The notes: generated by a model not told the origin, from the letters alone. 64,000 nucleotides of DNA from Streptomyces sp. NBC_01298 (GCF_035978755.1 NZ_CP108414.1:2728001-2792000); one strand, 5' to 3'. Positions 48,826 through 57,192 are shown, counted from the first letter of the stretch. A program made the numbers and translations.

Positions 48826-48998
48826 CGGGAGGCACACGTACGGGAAGCCCGGTGCGCAGGCAACGGTTACTTCTCCGGATCAGCAGGTCGCGGGTTCGAG
48901 TCCCGCCCGGCTCCGGCCGGTAGCTCAGATGGTTAGAGCGGCTGACACAAGTCCGTCGTCGACTCCGATCTCGGGCCTCCCGTACGTCCCGCCTCCCC
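48826..48998 (+). ncRNA. Y-like RNA 2 with permuted tRNA-like module (YrlA-like)
   Basis: A paralogue of the first unit. Outer stem: GGGAGGC (48827-48833) with GCCTCCC (48991-48997), a 2/3-nt internal loop, and ten pairs ACGTACGGGA (48836-48845) with 48978-48987. Inside: T arm 48890-48894/48902-48906 with loop TTCGAGT, acceptor-like hairpin CCGGC-TCCG-GCCGG (48907-48920), TA, and D arm 48923-48926/48936-48939 with GG in its loop. It ends about 30 nt before the Ro-like ATG, so it may be cut from, or lie in, the leader of that mRNA. Ends are approximate. Confidence 0.85.
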
Positions 48999-49027
48999 CG
49001 GTTTCCACTGAATTCGGGGGGATTCAC

Positions 49028-50656
49028 ATGGCTCGTTTCAACCTGCTCCGCTCCAAGGCGGCGCCCACCGCGCCCGCTCCGTCCACCACGCCCACCTCAC
49101 CGGTCCGCTCCACCGGCCGCCGCGCAGCCAACGCGCACGGCAGCCCCGGCTTCGTGCGCGATCCGCGCTCCGAGCTGTTCCTGCTCGCCGTCGCCAACTT
49201 CGTGACGCAGCGGACCGCCTACGAGTCCGGCGAGGCCCGCGACGACCGCTACGCCGCGCTCGTGCGCACCCTCGCCGTGGAGGATCCCGCGTGGACCGCG
49301 GGCCTGCTCGCTTGGCTGCGGCAGGGCGGCAACATGCGGACGGCCTCGCTCGTCGGAGCCGCCGAGTACGTCAAGGCGCGGCTCGACGCCGGAGCGACCG
49401 ACGGGCCGTCGAACCGGCAGGTGGTGGACTCCGTACTGCTGCGCGCAGACGAGCCCGGCGAACTGCTCGCCTACTGGACGGCCGTGTACGGGCGCAGCGT
49501 GCCCAAGCCCGTCAAGCGCGGGATCGCCGACGCGGTGCGCCGCCTCTACTCCGGCAACTCCCTGCTGAAGTACGACACCGCCTCCCGGGGATACCGCTTC
49601 GGCGACGTCCTCAACCTGGTGCACGCCTCCCCCGACCCGGACAAGCCCTGGCAGGGCGAGCTGTTCCGGTACGCCCTCGACCGCCGGCACAGCCCGGAGA
49701 CCGCCGAGGCGCCGCCGGGCAACCGCACCCTGCGCGCGCACCGGGCCCTGATGGAGCTGCCCGTGGCGGAGCGCCGGGCCGTGGTCACCTCGGCGGACGG
49801 CGCCGAGCGGCTCGCCGCGGCGGGCATGACCTGGGAGGCACTGGCCGGCTGGCTGCAGGGGCCGATGGACGCGGCCGCCTGGGAGGCGGTCATCCCGTCC
49901 ATGGGCGTGATGGCGCTGCTGCGCAACCTGCGCAACTTCGACGAGGCCGGGGTCTCGGACGCGGTGGCCGAGCGGGTCGCGGCGAAGATCTCCGACCCGG
50001 AGACCGTCGCCCGGGCCCGGCAGTTCCCCTTCCGCTACCTGGCGGCCCACCGGCACGCGCCCTCGCTGCGCTGGGCGTACCCGCTGGAGCGGGCGCTGGG
50101 CCACTCCCTGGCCCTCGTACCGGCCCTGCCCGGGCGGACGCTGGTCCTGGTGGACCGGTCCGGGTCGATGTGGTCGCCGCTGTCGGACCGCTCGCAGCTC
50201 AACCGGGCCGACGCCGCGGCCGTCTTCGGGGCGGCGCTGGCGCTGCGCGCCGAGGACGCGGACCTGGTGCAGTTCGGCTCCACCAGCAAGGCGGTCGGCT
50301 TCCGGCGGGGCGAGTCGGTGCTGAAGGTGCTGGAGCGGTTCGAGGACCTCGGCGGCACCTACACGGCGGAGGCGGTGCGCGCGCACTACGCGGGGCACGA
50401 CCGGGTCCTGATCGTCACCGACGAGCAGGCCACCTTCGCCTACGGCGGCGATCCGGCGGCCCTGGTGCCGGACACGGTGCCGGTCTACACGTGGAACCTC
50501 GCCGGCCACCGGGTGGGCCACGCGCCCTCCGGGTCCGCGCACCGGCACACCTTCGGCGGGCTCACCGACGCGGCCTTCCGCATGGTGTCCCTGATCGAGG
50601 ACGGCCGGGACGCCAGGTGGCCCTGGGAGACCGGGCCGGAGGACGCGGACGCCTGA
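49028..50656 (+). CDS. rsr: TROVE-domain protein, Ro60 homologue (Rsr-like)
   Basis: 542 aa. A ring-forming RNA-binding protein that in other bacteria binds Y RNAs and works in RNA quality control and rRNA/tRNA processing with exonucleases such as PNPase. The TROVE domain has SPGFVRDPRSELFLLAVANFV at its start (key FVRDPRSELFLL), AWTAGLLAWLRQGGNMRTAS and LLAYWTAVYGRSVPKPVKRGI (key PKPVKRGIADAV). The C-terminal von Willebrand A domain has the MIDAS motif VLVDRSGSMW (Asp near residue 376) and DLVQFGST. ATG 49028 has GGGGGG 6 nt upstream; earlier in-frame codons fall inside the RNAs. Two Y-like RNAs lie directly upstream. Confidence 0.95.
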   Translation: MARFNLLRSKAAPTAPAPSTTPTSPVRSTGRRAANAHGSPGFVRDPRSELFLLAVANFVTQRTAYESGEARDDRYAALVRTLAVEDPAWTAGLLAWLRQGGNMRTASLVGAAEYVKARLDAGATDGPSNRQVVDSVLLRADEPGELLAYWTAVYGRSVPKPVKRGIADAVRRLYSGNSLLKYDTASRGYRFGDVLNLVHASPDPDKPWQGELFRYALDRRHSPETAEAPPGNRTLRAHRALMELPVAERRAVVTSADGAERLAAAGMTWEALAGWLQGPMDAAAWEAVIPSMGVMALLRNLRNFDEAGVSDAVAERVAAKISDPETVARARQFPFRYLAAHRHAPSLRWAYPLERALGHSLALVPALPGRTLVLVDRSGSMWSPLSDRSQLNRADAAAVFGAALALRAEDADLVQFGSTSKAVGFRRGESVLKVLERFEDLGGTYTAEAVRAHYAGHDRVLIVTDEQATFAYGGDPAALVPDTVPVYTWNLAGHRVGHAPSGSAHRHTFGGLTDAAFRMVSLIEDGRDARWPWETGPEDADA

Positions 50657-50666
50657 GGGCGGGGTC

Positions 50667-50707
50667 GAGGGCCGGGCAGGGACGATCACCGTCCCCGCCC
50701 GGCCCTC
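50667..50707. terminator. Bidirectional terminator after the Ro-like gene
   Basis: GAGGGCCGGGC (50667-50677) pairs perfectly with 50697-50707, with an inner GGGAC/GTCCC. It lies between two convergent genes. Confidence 0.8.
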
Positions 50708-50729
50708 CGTCGTGCCCGCCGGTCGCGGT

Positions 50730-51473
50730 TCAACCCCGGTGGAGGACCTGCGTGTTCTCGTACGGGGACGAGAACTCCGAGTCGTAGTCGGAGTCGCCGC
50801 CCTCGGACGTGGTGGCGATGAAGATGAAGAACACGATCCACACGAGGCTGAGCACGATGCCGACCGCGCCGGTGATGATGCCGGCCAGCGCCATGCCCCC
50901 GTTGTCGGCCTCGCCGCGCTTGGCCTTTCCTCGGCCCAGCACTCCGAAGATGACGGCCGGAACGCCGAACAAAAGGCCGAAGTAGCACGAGCACACGGCG
51001 AGGATCCCGAGCACGAGCGCGGTGACGCCGAAGCCGTTGCTCTTGGGCGCGTACCCCGGATACCCGGGGTAGCCCGGATACCCGGGGTAGCCGGGCTGGC
51101 CGGGGTAGCCGGGGTACCCCGGCTGGCCGCCGTACGGCGGCTGCGGGGCGCCTTGGTGGGTGGGGTAGCCGCCGTACGGGGCCTGCGGCGCGCCCGGCTG
51201 GGCCGGGTAGCCGTACCCGGCGGCGGGATCCTGCTGCGCCGGGTAGCCGAAGGCGGGCGTCGTACCGGGCGCCTGCCCGGGCTGGGGTGCGGTCCCGGGC
51301 GCGGGCGCGGGCTGCGGTATGCCTCCGCCGCCGGGCATCCCCGCGACGGTCTGCTGGTCGTGCACCCCCGGCGCACCCTGCGACCCCTGCCCGCCCTGCT
51401 GTTTGCCCAGATCGACCGCGGGCTGCTCCGGCGGCGCCCAGGGGTCTCGCGACTCGGGGCTCTGATCGGTCAT
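50730..51473 (-). CDS. DUF4190 membrane protein with PGYPG repeats
   Basis: 247 aa. A proline/glutamine/glycine/tyrosine-rich cytoplasmic-type N-terminus (about 1-145) includes seven or more PGYPG units near residues 115-145. Two membrane helices follow ([25 protein letters not shown] and [20 protein letters not shown] region), separated by a basic [13 protein letters not shown] loop, as in DUF4190. The function is unknown. It converges on the Ro-like gene. Confidence 0.88.
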   Translation of the reverse strand: MTDQSPESRDPWAPPEQPAVDLGKQQGGQGSQGAPGVHDQQTVAGMPGGGGIPQPAPAPGTAPQPGQAPGTTPAFGYPAQQDPAAGYGYPAQPGAPQAPYGGYPTHQGAPQPPYGGQPGYPGYPGQPGYPGYPGYPGYPGYAPKSNGFGVTALVLGILAVCSCYFGLLFGVPAVIFGVLGRGKAKRGEADNGGMALAGIITGAVGIVLSLVWIVFFIFIATTSEGGDSDYDSEFSSPYENTQVLHRG

Positions 51474-51594
51474 ACGGCGCCCCCCTCTCGTACGGCCATG
51501 CTAAGCGCTCCCTCCGACAGGCCCCTTCGCCAGTGCGGATCCTGCCTACGATGAACCCCGTTCCATCCGCACCGCGTCCTTCGGAGGCACCCTC

Positions 51595-52620
51595 ATGCCC
51601 GACCTGCACCCCTTCATCGCGGGGCTGCCCAAGGCCGAACTCCACGTCCACCACGTCGGCTCGGCCTCCCCCCGCATCGTGGCCGAACTCGCCTCCCGGC
51701 ACCCCGACTCCAAGGTCCCCACGGACCCCGAGGCCATCGCCGACTACTTCACCTTCACCGACTTCGCGCACTTCATCGAGGTCTACCTCTCCGTCGTCGA
51801 CCTGGTCCGCACCCCCGACGACGTGCGCACCCTCACCTTCGAGATCGCCCGCGACATGGCCCGGCAGAACATCCGGTACGCCGAGCTCACCATCACCCCG
51901 TACTCCTCGACCCGCCGCGGGATCGACGAGAAGGCCTTCATGGAGGCCATCGAGGACGCCCGCAAGGCGGCCGAGACCGAGCTCGGCGTGATCCTGCGCT
52001 GGTGCTTCGACATCCCCGGCGAGGCCGGCGAGGAAGCCGCCGCCGAGACCCTGCGCCTCGCCGTCGACCTGCGCCCCGAGGGCCTGGTCTCCTTCGGCCT
52101 CGGCGGCCCCGAGATCGGCGTCCCGCGCCCGCAGTTCAAGCCGTACTTCGACGCGGCGCGCGCCGCCGGGCTGCACAGCGTGCCGCACTCCGGCGAGACC
52201 ACCGGCCCGCAGAGCATCTGGGACGCCATCCGCGACCTGGGCGCCGAGCGCATCGGACACGGCACCAGCGCCACCCAGGACCCGGAGCTCCTGGCCTACC
52301 TGGCCGAGCACCGCATCGCGCTGGAGGTCTGCCCCACCTCCAACATCGCCACCCGCGCCGTCGCCACGCTGGACGAGCACCCCGTCAAGGAGATGGTGGC
52401 GGCCGGCGTGCTCGTCACCATCAACAGCGACGACCCGCCGATGTTCGGCTCCGACCTCAACAACGAGTACGCGGTGACCGCCCGCCTGCTGGACCTGGAC
52501 GAGCGCGGCCTGGCCCAGCTCGCGAAGAACGCCGTCGAGGCCTCCTTCCTCGACCCGGCCGGCAAGGCGAAGCTCACCGCCGAGATCGACACGTACACCT
52601 CCGCCTGGCTGGCTTCCTGA
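51595..52620 (+). CDS. Adenosine deaminase-family enzyme, possibly aminodeoxyfutalosine deaminase
   Basis: 341 aa, TIM-barrel zinc aminohydrolase. Motifs: KAELHVHHVGS (HxH zinc ligands), HSVPHSGETTGP (catalytic Glu region), AERIGHGTSA and INSDDPPMFG (zinc Asp). The HVHHVG variant of the usual HLHLDG suggests a subgroup with a different substrate. From memory, the S. coelicolor protein at the comparable place (SCO5662) was linked to futalosine menaquinone synthesis by deamination of aminodeoxyfutalosine. This is context-based and unverified. ATG has GGAGG 8 nt upstream. Confidence 0.88.
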   Translation: MPDLHPFIAGLPKAELHVHHVGSASPRIVAELASRHPDSKVPTDPEAIADYFTFTDFAHFIEVYLSVVDLVRTPDDVRTLTFEIARDMARQNIRYAELTITPYSSTRRGIDEKAFMEAIEDARKAAETELGVILRWCFDIPGEAGEEAAAETLRLAVDLRPEGLVSFGLGGPEIGVPRPQFKPYFDAARAAGLHSVPHSGETTGPQSIWDAIRDLGAERIGHGTSATQDPELLAYLAEHRIALEVCPTSNIATRAVATLDEHPVKEMVAAGVLVTINSDDPPMFGSDLNNEYAVTARLLDLDERGLAQLAKNAVEASFLDPAGKAKLTAEIDTYTSAWLAS

Positions 52621-52640
52621 CGGCCCAGCAGAATGGGCGC

Positions 52641-53330
52641 ATGCGCACCCTGACTGCCGTAGGACACCGCGGGGATCCCTACCGCGTCCGCGAGAACACC
52701 CTGCCCTCCATCCGGTCCGCCTTCGACCGGGGGGCGGACGCGGTGGAGATCGACGTACGGACGACGCGCGACGGGGTCCCCGTACTGCTCCACGACGAGG
52801 ACCTCCGGCGGCTGTGGGGCCACGACGTACGGCTCGAGGACGTCACGGCCCCGCAGCTGAAGGAGCTGACCGGCGGCGGGATCCCGACCCTGCGCGAGGC
52901 CCTGATGGCCGCCGGCGCGGGCCGGGTCATGATCGACCTGCCGGGTGCGACGGCCCGGGCCGTGCGGACCGTCGTCGGTCAGGTCCGCGAATGCGGGGCC
53001 CGCGACCGTGCGTACTACTGCGCGGGTCCGGCCACCATGCTGGCGGTGCGCGCCGCCGATCCGCGCGCCGAGATCGCGCTGACCTGGACTACCCTGGCTC
53101 CCCCGCGCCGGGTGCTGATCGACGCGGTGGCCCCGAGCTGGCTCAACTACCGCTTCGGGCTGGTCGGCCCGGAGCTGGTGGACGCCCTGCACCGGGACGG
53201 TCTGCTGGTATCGGCCTGGACCCCGGACACCAAGCGCGCGATGCGCGCGCTGATCAGGGCCGGAGTCGACTCGATCACGACGAACCGGGTGGACGCGCTG
53301 AGAGCCGTACGGGCCGGGCTCGGCCGGTGA
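52641..53330 (+). CDS. Glycerophosphodiester phosphodiesterase-like protein
   Basis: 229 aa. GDPD motifs: VGHRGDPYRVRENTLPSI (HRG...ENT), AVEIDVRTTRDGVPVLLHDEDL (E.D and HD metal/catalytic residues) and, near the C-terminus, LVSAWTPDTKRAMRALIRAGVDSITTNR. It probably hydrolyses glycerophosphodiesters to glycerol-3-phosphate. No signal peptide, so cytoplasmic. It starts 20 bp after the deaminase gene, and its TGA overlaps the GTG of the sensor kinase gene. Confidence 0.92.
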   Translation: MRTLTAVGHRGDPYRVRENTLPSIRSAFDRGADAVEIDVRTTRDGVPVLLHDEDLRRLWGHDVRLEDVTAPQLKELTGGGIPTLREALMAAGAGRVMIDLPGATARAVRTVVGQVRECGARDRAYYCAGPATMLAVRAADPRAEIALTWTTLAPPRRVLIDAVAPSWLNYRFGLVGPELVDALHRDGLLVSAWTPDTKRAMRALIRAGVDSITTNRVDALRAVRAGLGR

Positions 53331-54532
53331 TACGGGCCTGGGGGGAGATCGCGGGGCGGATCCGGAGCGCCGGTCCGCACCGGCAGGACCTCGGGCTGAC
53401 GCTGCTGGTGCAACTGGCCGTCACGATGCCCTTCGTGGTGCCGCGGCCGGCCGGGGCGCCGCCCGCGGACTGGATCTCGTACGCGATGACCACGCTCGGC
53501 GTGCTGCCGCTGATCTGGCGCCGGCGGGCTCCGGTGACGGTGCTGGTCGCGATCCTGGCGGCCGGCGGCGTGTACAACCTGGGGGGAGACGGCCCGGGGC
53601 AGCCGCTTCCGTACGCCGGGTTGATCGCCTTCTACACGGTCGCCCTGCGGTGCACGGCCCGGGTGCGGCTGACGGTGGGCGGGCTCACGGTCCTCACGGT
53701 CGCCGTGTCGGTGTACTGGAACACCGGGACCGCGCGCGAGCTGCTCTTCACTCTCTTCGTCTCCGGGGCCGCGTACGCGCTGGGGCGGCTGCAGCACACC
53801 CGGCAGGCGTACACCGCGGCCCTCCTGGACCGGGCGGCCGAGCTGGAGCGGGCCAACCGGATCGAGGCGGAGCAGGCGGCCGCCCGCGAACGGGCCCGGA
53901 TCGCGCGGGAGATGCACGACATCCTCTCGCACGCGGTCAGCATCATGATCGTGCAGGCCGAGGCCGGTCCGGTGGCCGTGCGCAGGGCCCCCGAGCGCGC
54001 CGAGGCCGCGTTCGAGGCCATCGCGGAGACGGGCCGGGACGCCATGGCCCAGCTGCGCACGATGCTGGGGGTGCTGCGCACGGACGAGGCGGCTCCGCGC
54101 TCCCCGCAGCCCGGTGTCGGGGAGCTGGAGGGGCTGCTGGAGCGGGTCCGGGGCAGCGGGCCCGAGGTACGCCTGGAGCGCACGGGTGCGGTACGCGCCC
54201 TGCCAGCGGCGCTGGAGGCGACGGTGTACCGGGTGGTGCAGGAGGCCCTGACCAATGTGGTCAAGCACGCCGGGGCTTCGGCGGTGGCCGTGGTCCTGGC
54301 CTATGGGGAGCGGGAGCTCACGGTGACGGTGACGGACGACGGGCGGGGCCCGGTGGCCGGGGCCGGTGCGGGTTCCGTGCCGCGGGCGCGACCCGGCGGG
54401 CACGGCCTGATCGGGATCCGCGAGCGGGCGGCCGCCCACGGGGGTACGGCCCGGACGGGCCCGGGCCCGGACGGCACCGGCTTCGAGCTGCGCGTCGTGC
54501 TTGTAACGTCGGGCGCGGAGGTGGGGAAGTGA
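53327..54532 (+). CDS. Two-component sensor histidine kinase (NarL/DesK-like)
   Basis: 401 aa. Four or five membrane segments (about 22-150) and no large extracellular domain, so membrane or intramembrane sensing is likely. The HisKA_3 box is RIAREMHDILSHAVSIM with phospho-acceptor His197. The HATPase region has EALTNVVKHAGA (N box), VTDDGRGP and GHGLIGIRERAAAHGG (G box). Its GTG overlaps the previous stop and its TGA overlaps the response-regulator GTG at 54529, so the three are tightly coupled. Confidence 0.94.
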   Translation: MIRAWGEIAGRIRSAGPHRQDLGLTLLVQLAVTMPFVVPRPAGAPPADWISYAMTTLGVLPLIWRRRAPVTVLVAILAAGGVYNLGGDGPGQPLPYAGLIAFYTVALRCTARVRLTVGGLTVLTVAVSVYWNTGTARELLFTLFVSGAAYALGRLQHTRQAYTAALLDRAAELERANRIEAEQAAARERARIAREMHDILSHAVSIMIVQAEAGPVAVRRAPERAEAAFEAIAETGRDAMAQLRTMLGVLRTDEAAPRSPQPGVGELEGLLERVRGSGPEVRLERTGAVRALPAALEATVYRVVQEALTNVVKHAGASAVAVVLAYGERELTVTVTDDGRGPVAGAGAGSVPRARPGGHGLIGIRERAAAHGGTARTGPGPDGTGFELRVVLVTSGAEVGK

Positions 54533-55218
54533 CGATCCGTGTGGTGGTGGCCGACGACCAGGAACTGGTGCGCAGCGGCTTCGCGATGATCCTGGACGCC
54601 CAGGAGGACATCGAGGTGGTGGCGGAGGTCGGCGACGGGGCGGCGGCGGTCGCGGCGGTACGCTCCCTCGCGCCCGACGTGGCGCTGCTGGACGTCCGGA
54701 TGCCGGTGCTGGACGGGATCGAGGCGTGCCGGGAGATCTCGGGGACCGGTTCCTGCCGGACGGTGATGCTGACGACCTTCGACTCGGACGAGTACGTGTA
54801 CGAGGCGCTGCACGCGGGGGCCAGCGGGTTCCTGCTGAAGGACGTGCGGCGGGACGATCTGGTGCACGCCGTACGGGTGGTGGCGGCGGGCGATTCCCTG
54901 CTGGCTCCTTCGGTGGCCCGGCGGCTGATCGCGGAGTACACGGCGGCGACGGCCCGGCCGGGCGCCGGGGAGACGCTGTCCGCGGAGCGACTGGAAGTGC
55001 TGACGGCCCGTGAGCGGGAGACGCTGCTGCACCTGGGGCGGGGGCTGTCGAACGCGGAGCTCGCGGCGGAGCTGATGGTGAGCGAGCACACGGTCAAGTC
55101 GCACGTGGGCAACGTGCTGTCGAAGCTGGGGCTGCGGGACCGGATCCAGGCGGTGATCTGCGCGTACGAGACGGGTCTGATCGCGGCTGGCTCTCCGGTA
55201 TCTCCCTCTGGGGAGTGA
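54529..55218 (+). CDS. NarL/LuxR-family response regulator
   Basis: 229 aa. Receiver domain with acidic pair ADD (9-10), phospho-acceptor Asp55 in ALLDVRMP, TTFD and LLKD (Lys). The C-terminal LuxR HTH has LTARERETLLHLGRGLSNAELA (key LTARERE) and SEHTVKSHVGNVLSKLGLRDR. Partner of the adjacent kinase through a GTGA overlap. Target genes are unknown; the downstream beta-lactamase-fold gene is a candidate. Confidence 0.95.
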   Translation: MTIRVVVADDQELVRSGFAMILDAQEDIEVVAEVGDGAAAVAAVRSLAPDVALLDVRMPVLDGIEACREISGTGSCRTVMLTTFDSDEYVYEALHAGASGFLLKDVRRDDLVHAVRVVAAGDSLLAPSVARRLIAEYTAATARPGAGETLSAERLEVLTARERETLLHLGRGLSNAELAAELMVSEHTVKSHVGNVLSKLGLRDRIQAVICAYETGLIAAGSPVSPSGE

Positions 55219-55364
55219 GACGGGTCGTATCTCCTAGCTCTCGGTGGTGAGTTGTCGTACCGGCAAAGACCCCTCTTGATGGTGATCCGCAACTACCCCT
55301 TTGACCAGCAACATTGAGGTCATCGGGGCGGAAGTCGCCCGGAGAGCCGACAGGGGGATCCACC

Positions 55365-56573
55365 ATGAACCGAGCGACCCGCACACTGATCGCCACCGCC
55401 CTGGTCCTGGGCGTCGCGGCCGGACCGGCCGCCGCCCACGCCGGGTCGGTGGGGGCGTCTGCCCCGGCCGTCAGCTCCGCGACGCAGGGGCCCGCACCGC
55501 AGGTCTCGACCCCGCCTAACGCCACGGCACTGGAGCAGGCGCTCGCGGGGCTCGGGGCGGACCACAAGGACGCCACGGCCGCGCTGGTACGGGTGGGCGG
55601 CGCGAGCGGCAGCTGGCAGGGCGGTTCCGGTGTCGCGGACATCCGCACCGGGCGCGCGGCGATCGAGGAGGGCCGGTTCCGGGCCGGATCGGTCACCAAG
55701 GTCTTCACCTCGGCGGTAGTGCTCCAGCTCGCCGCCGAGGGCAGGCTCGACCTCGACGGGCCGGTCCGCCGGTACCTGCCCGGGACCGTCCCCGAGGCTT
55801 ACGGCGCGGTCACCGTACGGCAGTTGCTCAACCACACCAGCGGGATTCCGGCGGCCGACGGTCCGGGCGACTCCTTCGAGGCGCAGTGGGAGCACCGCTT
55901 CGACGTGACCGATCCGCACGACCAGATCGCCGATGCGGCGGCCAAGAGCCCCGAGTTCGCCCCGGGCACGGCCCAGCACTACCTGAACATCAACTACACG
56001 GTGCTGGGCGCGCTGATCGAGAAGGTGACGGGCGGGACGTACGAGAAGGCGGTCGCGGCGCGGGTACTGAAGCCGCTGGGGCTGCGGGACACCTCGTTCC
56101 CGGGCCGTTTCCAGACCCGCATACCGGGTCGCCACAACCACGGGTACCAGGCGGTGGCGCGCCAGGACGGTTCCACCGAGCTGCGGGACGTGACGGAGTG
56201 GAACTCCTCGGACCGGTGGGCGGCGGGCGACATCATCTCCACCACGGCCGATCTGGAGCGGTTCACCGTCGCCCTGTTCGGCGGACGCCTCGTACCGGCG
56301 GCGCAGTTGGAGGAGATGTTCACGGTCCCCGGGGTCAAGGACTTCGTCACGGGCAAGTCCGCGACGCTGACGGCCGGGATGTCGCGGATGAAGCTGCCCG
56401 ACGGCACGGTCGCCTGGGGCAAGACGGGCGGCCGGCACGGCTACAACACCGCGATAGGCGGGACCCGCGACCTGTCCCGCACCCTTGTGTACTCGGTCAA
56501 CTCGACCGATGCCAAGGGCCAGGACATGAACCCGGTGGCCCTCGGCATCATCATGGCCGCCTTCGCCCAGTAG
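55365..56573 (+). CDS. Secreted serine beta-lactamase / D,D-carboxypeptidase-like protein
   Basis: 402 aa. Signal peptide (about 1-32, ending AAAHA). Class C/AmpH-like fold: GSVTKVFTSAVVLQLAAEG with the SxxK nucleophile (SVTK), QHYLNINYTVLG with the tyrosine motif (YxN), LLNHTSGIP, and WGKTGGRHGYN (KTG). It probably acts on peptidoglycan peptides or another ester/amide outside the cell rather than necessarily on antibiotics. ATG follows a GGGGGA-type site. The rightward two-component genes lie upstream across 146 bp. Confidence 0.92.
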   Translation: MNRATRTLIATALVLGVAAGPAAAHAGSVGASAPAVSSATQGPAPQVSTPPNATALEQALAGLGADHKDATAALVRVGGASGSWQGGSGVADIRTGRAAIEEGRFRAGSVTKVFTSAVVLQLAAEGRLDLDGPVRRYLPGTVPEAYGAVTVRQLLNHTSGIPAADGPGDSFEAQWEHRFDVTDPHDQIADAAAKSPEFAPGTAQHYLNINYTVLGALIEKVTGGTYEKAVAARVLKPLGLRDTSFPGRFQTRIPGRHNHGYQAVARQDGSTELRDVTEWNSSDRWAAGDIISTTADLERFTVALFGGRLVPAAQLEEMFTVPGVKDFVTGKSATLTAGMSRMKLPDGTVAWGKTGGRHGYNTAIGGTRDLSRTLVYSVNSTDAKGQDMNPVALGIIMAAFAQ

Positions 56574-56580
56574 CCCGGAC

Positions 56581-57102
56581 TCAGACCCGGGTCCCGGCCG
56601 GTGCCGGTGCCGGGGCCACGGACGGGGCCCGGCCTGCGTCCGCCGGCATCGCCTCCAGCCGCTTGATCATGCGTCGCAGGATCAGCAGCGGGATCACCCC
56701 GAAGGCGCCGAAGGACATGTCGATCAGCGACCACCAGACGGGGATGCCCCGGACGGGAGCGCAGATCAGGGCCAGCGGGATGATGCCGGCGCAGGCGATC
56801 ATGCCGGCCTCGACGATCCAGATGTTCCGGACGGGATCGCGGTGGACCCCGTAGAAGAACACCGCGATCACCAGATGGGCGAAGGCGAGCCAGTCGGTGC
56901 CGTAGAGGAGGAAGGGGTATTCGGAATCCGCCCGCACCAGCCCGTCCCCGACGTGTCGCAACCACGCGTTGTCCAGCAGGGCGTTGGCCCAGCGGAGCTC
57001 GCTCACCAGGGGGAAGGCGGTGAGTCCGCTCAGCACGAGGCAGACGAGGAACAGGGCAAGCCAGGCACGGATCCGCCGCAGAAGGGCGCTTCTCTCGCTC
57101 AT
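56581..57102 (-). CDS. Membrane protein of unknown function
   Basis: 173 aa with four predicted helices (LALFLVCLVLSGLTAF, LAFAHLVIAVFFYG, IWIVEAGMIACAGIIPLALI and SFGAFGVIPLLIL regions) and a proline/alanine tail. The segment WLRHVGDGL, YPFLLYGTDWLAF and HRDPVRNIW lies between helices. The family was not recognised. ATG 57102 is chosen; the in-frame ATG at 57132 would lie inside an operator-like palindrome. Neither has a Shine-Dalgarno. Expression is probably set by the tandem palindromes just upstream. Confidence 0.82.
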   Translation of the reverse strand: MSERSALLRRIRAWLALFLVCLVLSGLTAFPLVSELRWANALLDNAWLRHVGDGLVRADSEYPFLLYGTDWLAFAHLVIAVFFYGVHRDPVRNIWIVEAGMIACAGIIPLALICAPVRGIPVWWSLIDMSFGAFGVIPLLILRRMIKRLEAMPADAGRAPSVAPAPAPAGTRV

Positions 57103-57124
57103 GGGAGGAAGCCTACGCAGTTTT

Positions 57125-57160
57125 CTGAACATGTTCAGCCGAATTGCTGAACATGTTCAG
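57125..57160. promoter_or_regulatory. Two identical perfect palindromes, tandem operator
   Basis: CTGAACATGTTCAG occurs at 57125-57138 and 57147-57160, 22 bp apart centre to centre (about two helical turns), 23-58 bp upstream of the membrane-protein start. This is the arrangement expected for two dimers of a TetR-, MarR- or similar repressor. The regulator gene is not obvious nearby. Confidence 0.8.
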
Positions 57161-57192
57161 TTCCGCTGCCGGGTCGCGATCGGGCCCGCCCC

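Noticed and set aside
48890..48940. A genuine tRNA gene or tRNA remnant near 48890-48940
   Set aside because: Same permuted order, and the outer stem is intact over 17 pairs, which a decayed tRNA or att-site remnant would not keep.
57103..57132. Extended N-terminus (ATG 57132) for the small membrane protein
   Set aside because: The codon lies within an operator-like palindrome and lacks a Shine-Dalgarno; ATG 57102 is more likely, though not proven.
57125..57160. LexA/SOS boxes
   Set aside because: The Gram-positive SOS box is GAAC-N4-GTTC. These sites have GAAC-AT-GTTC with only a 2-bp spacer.
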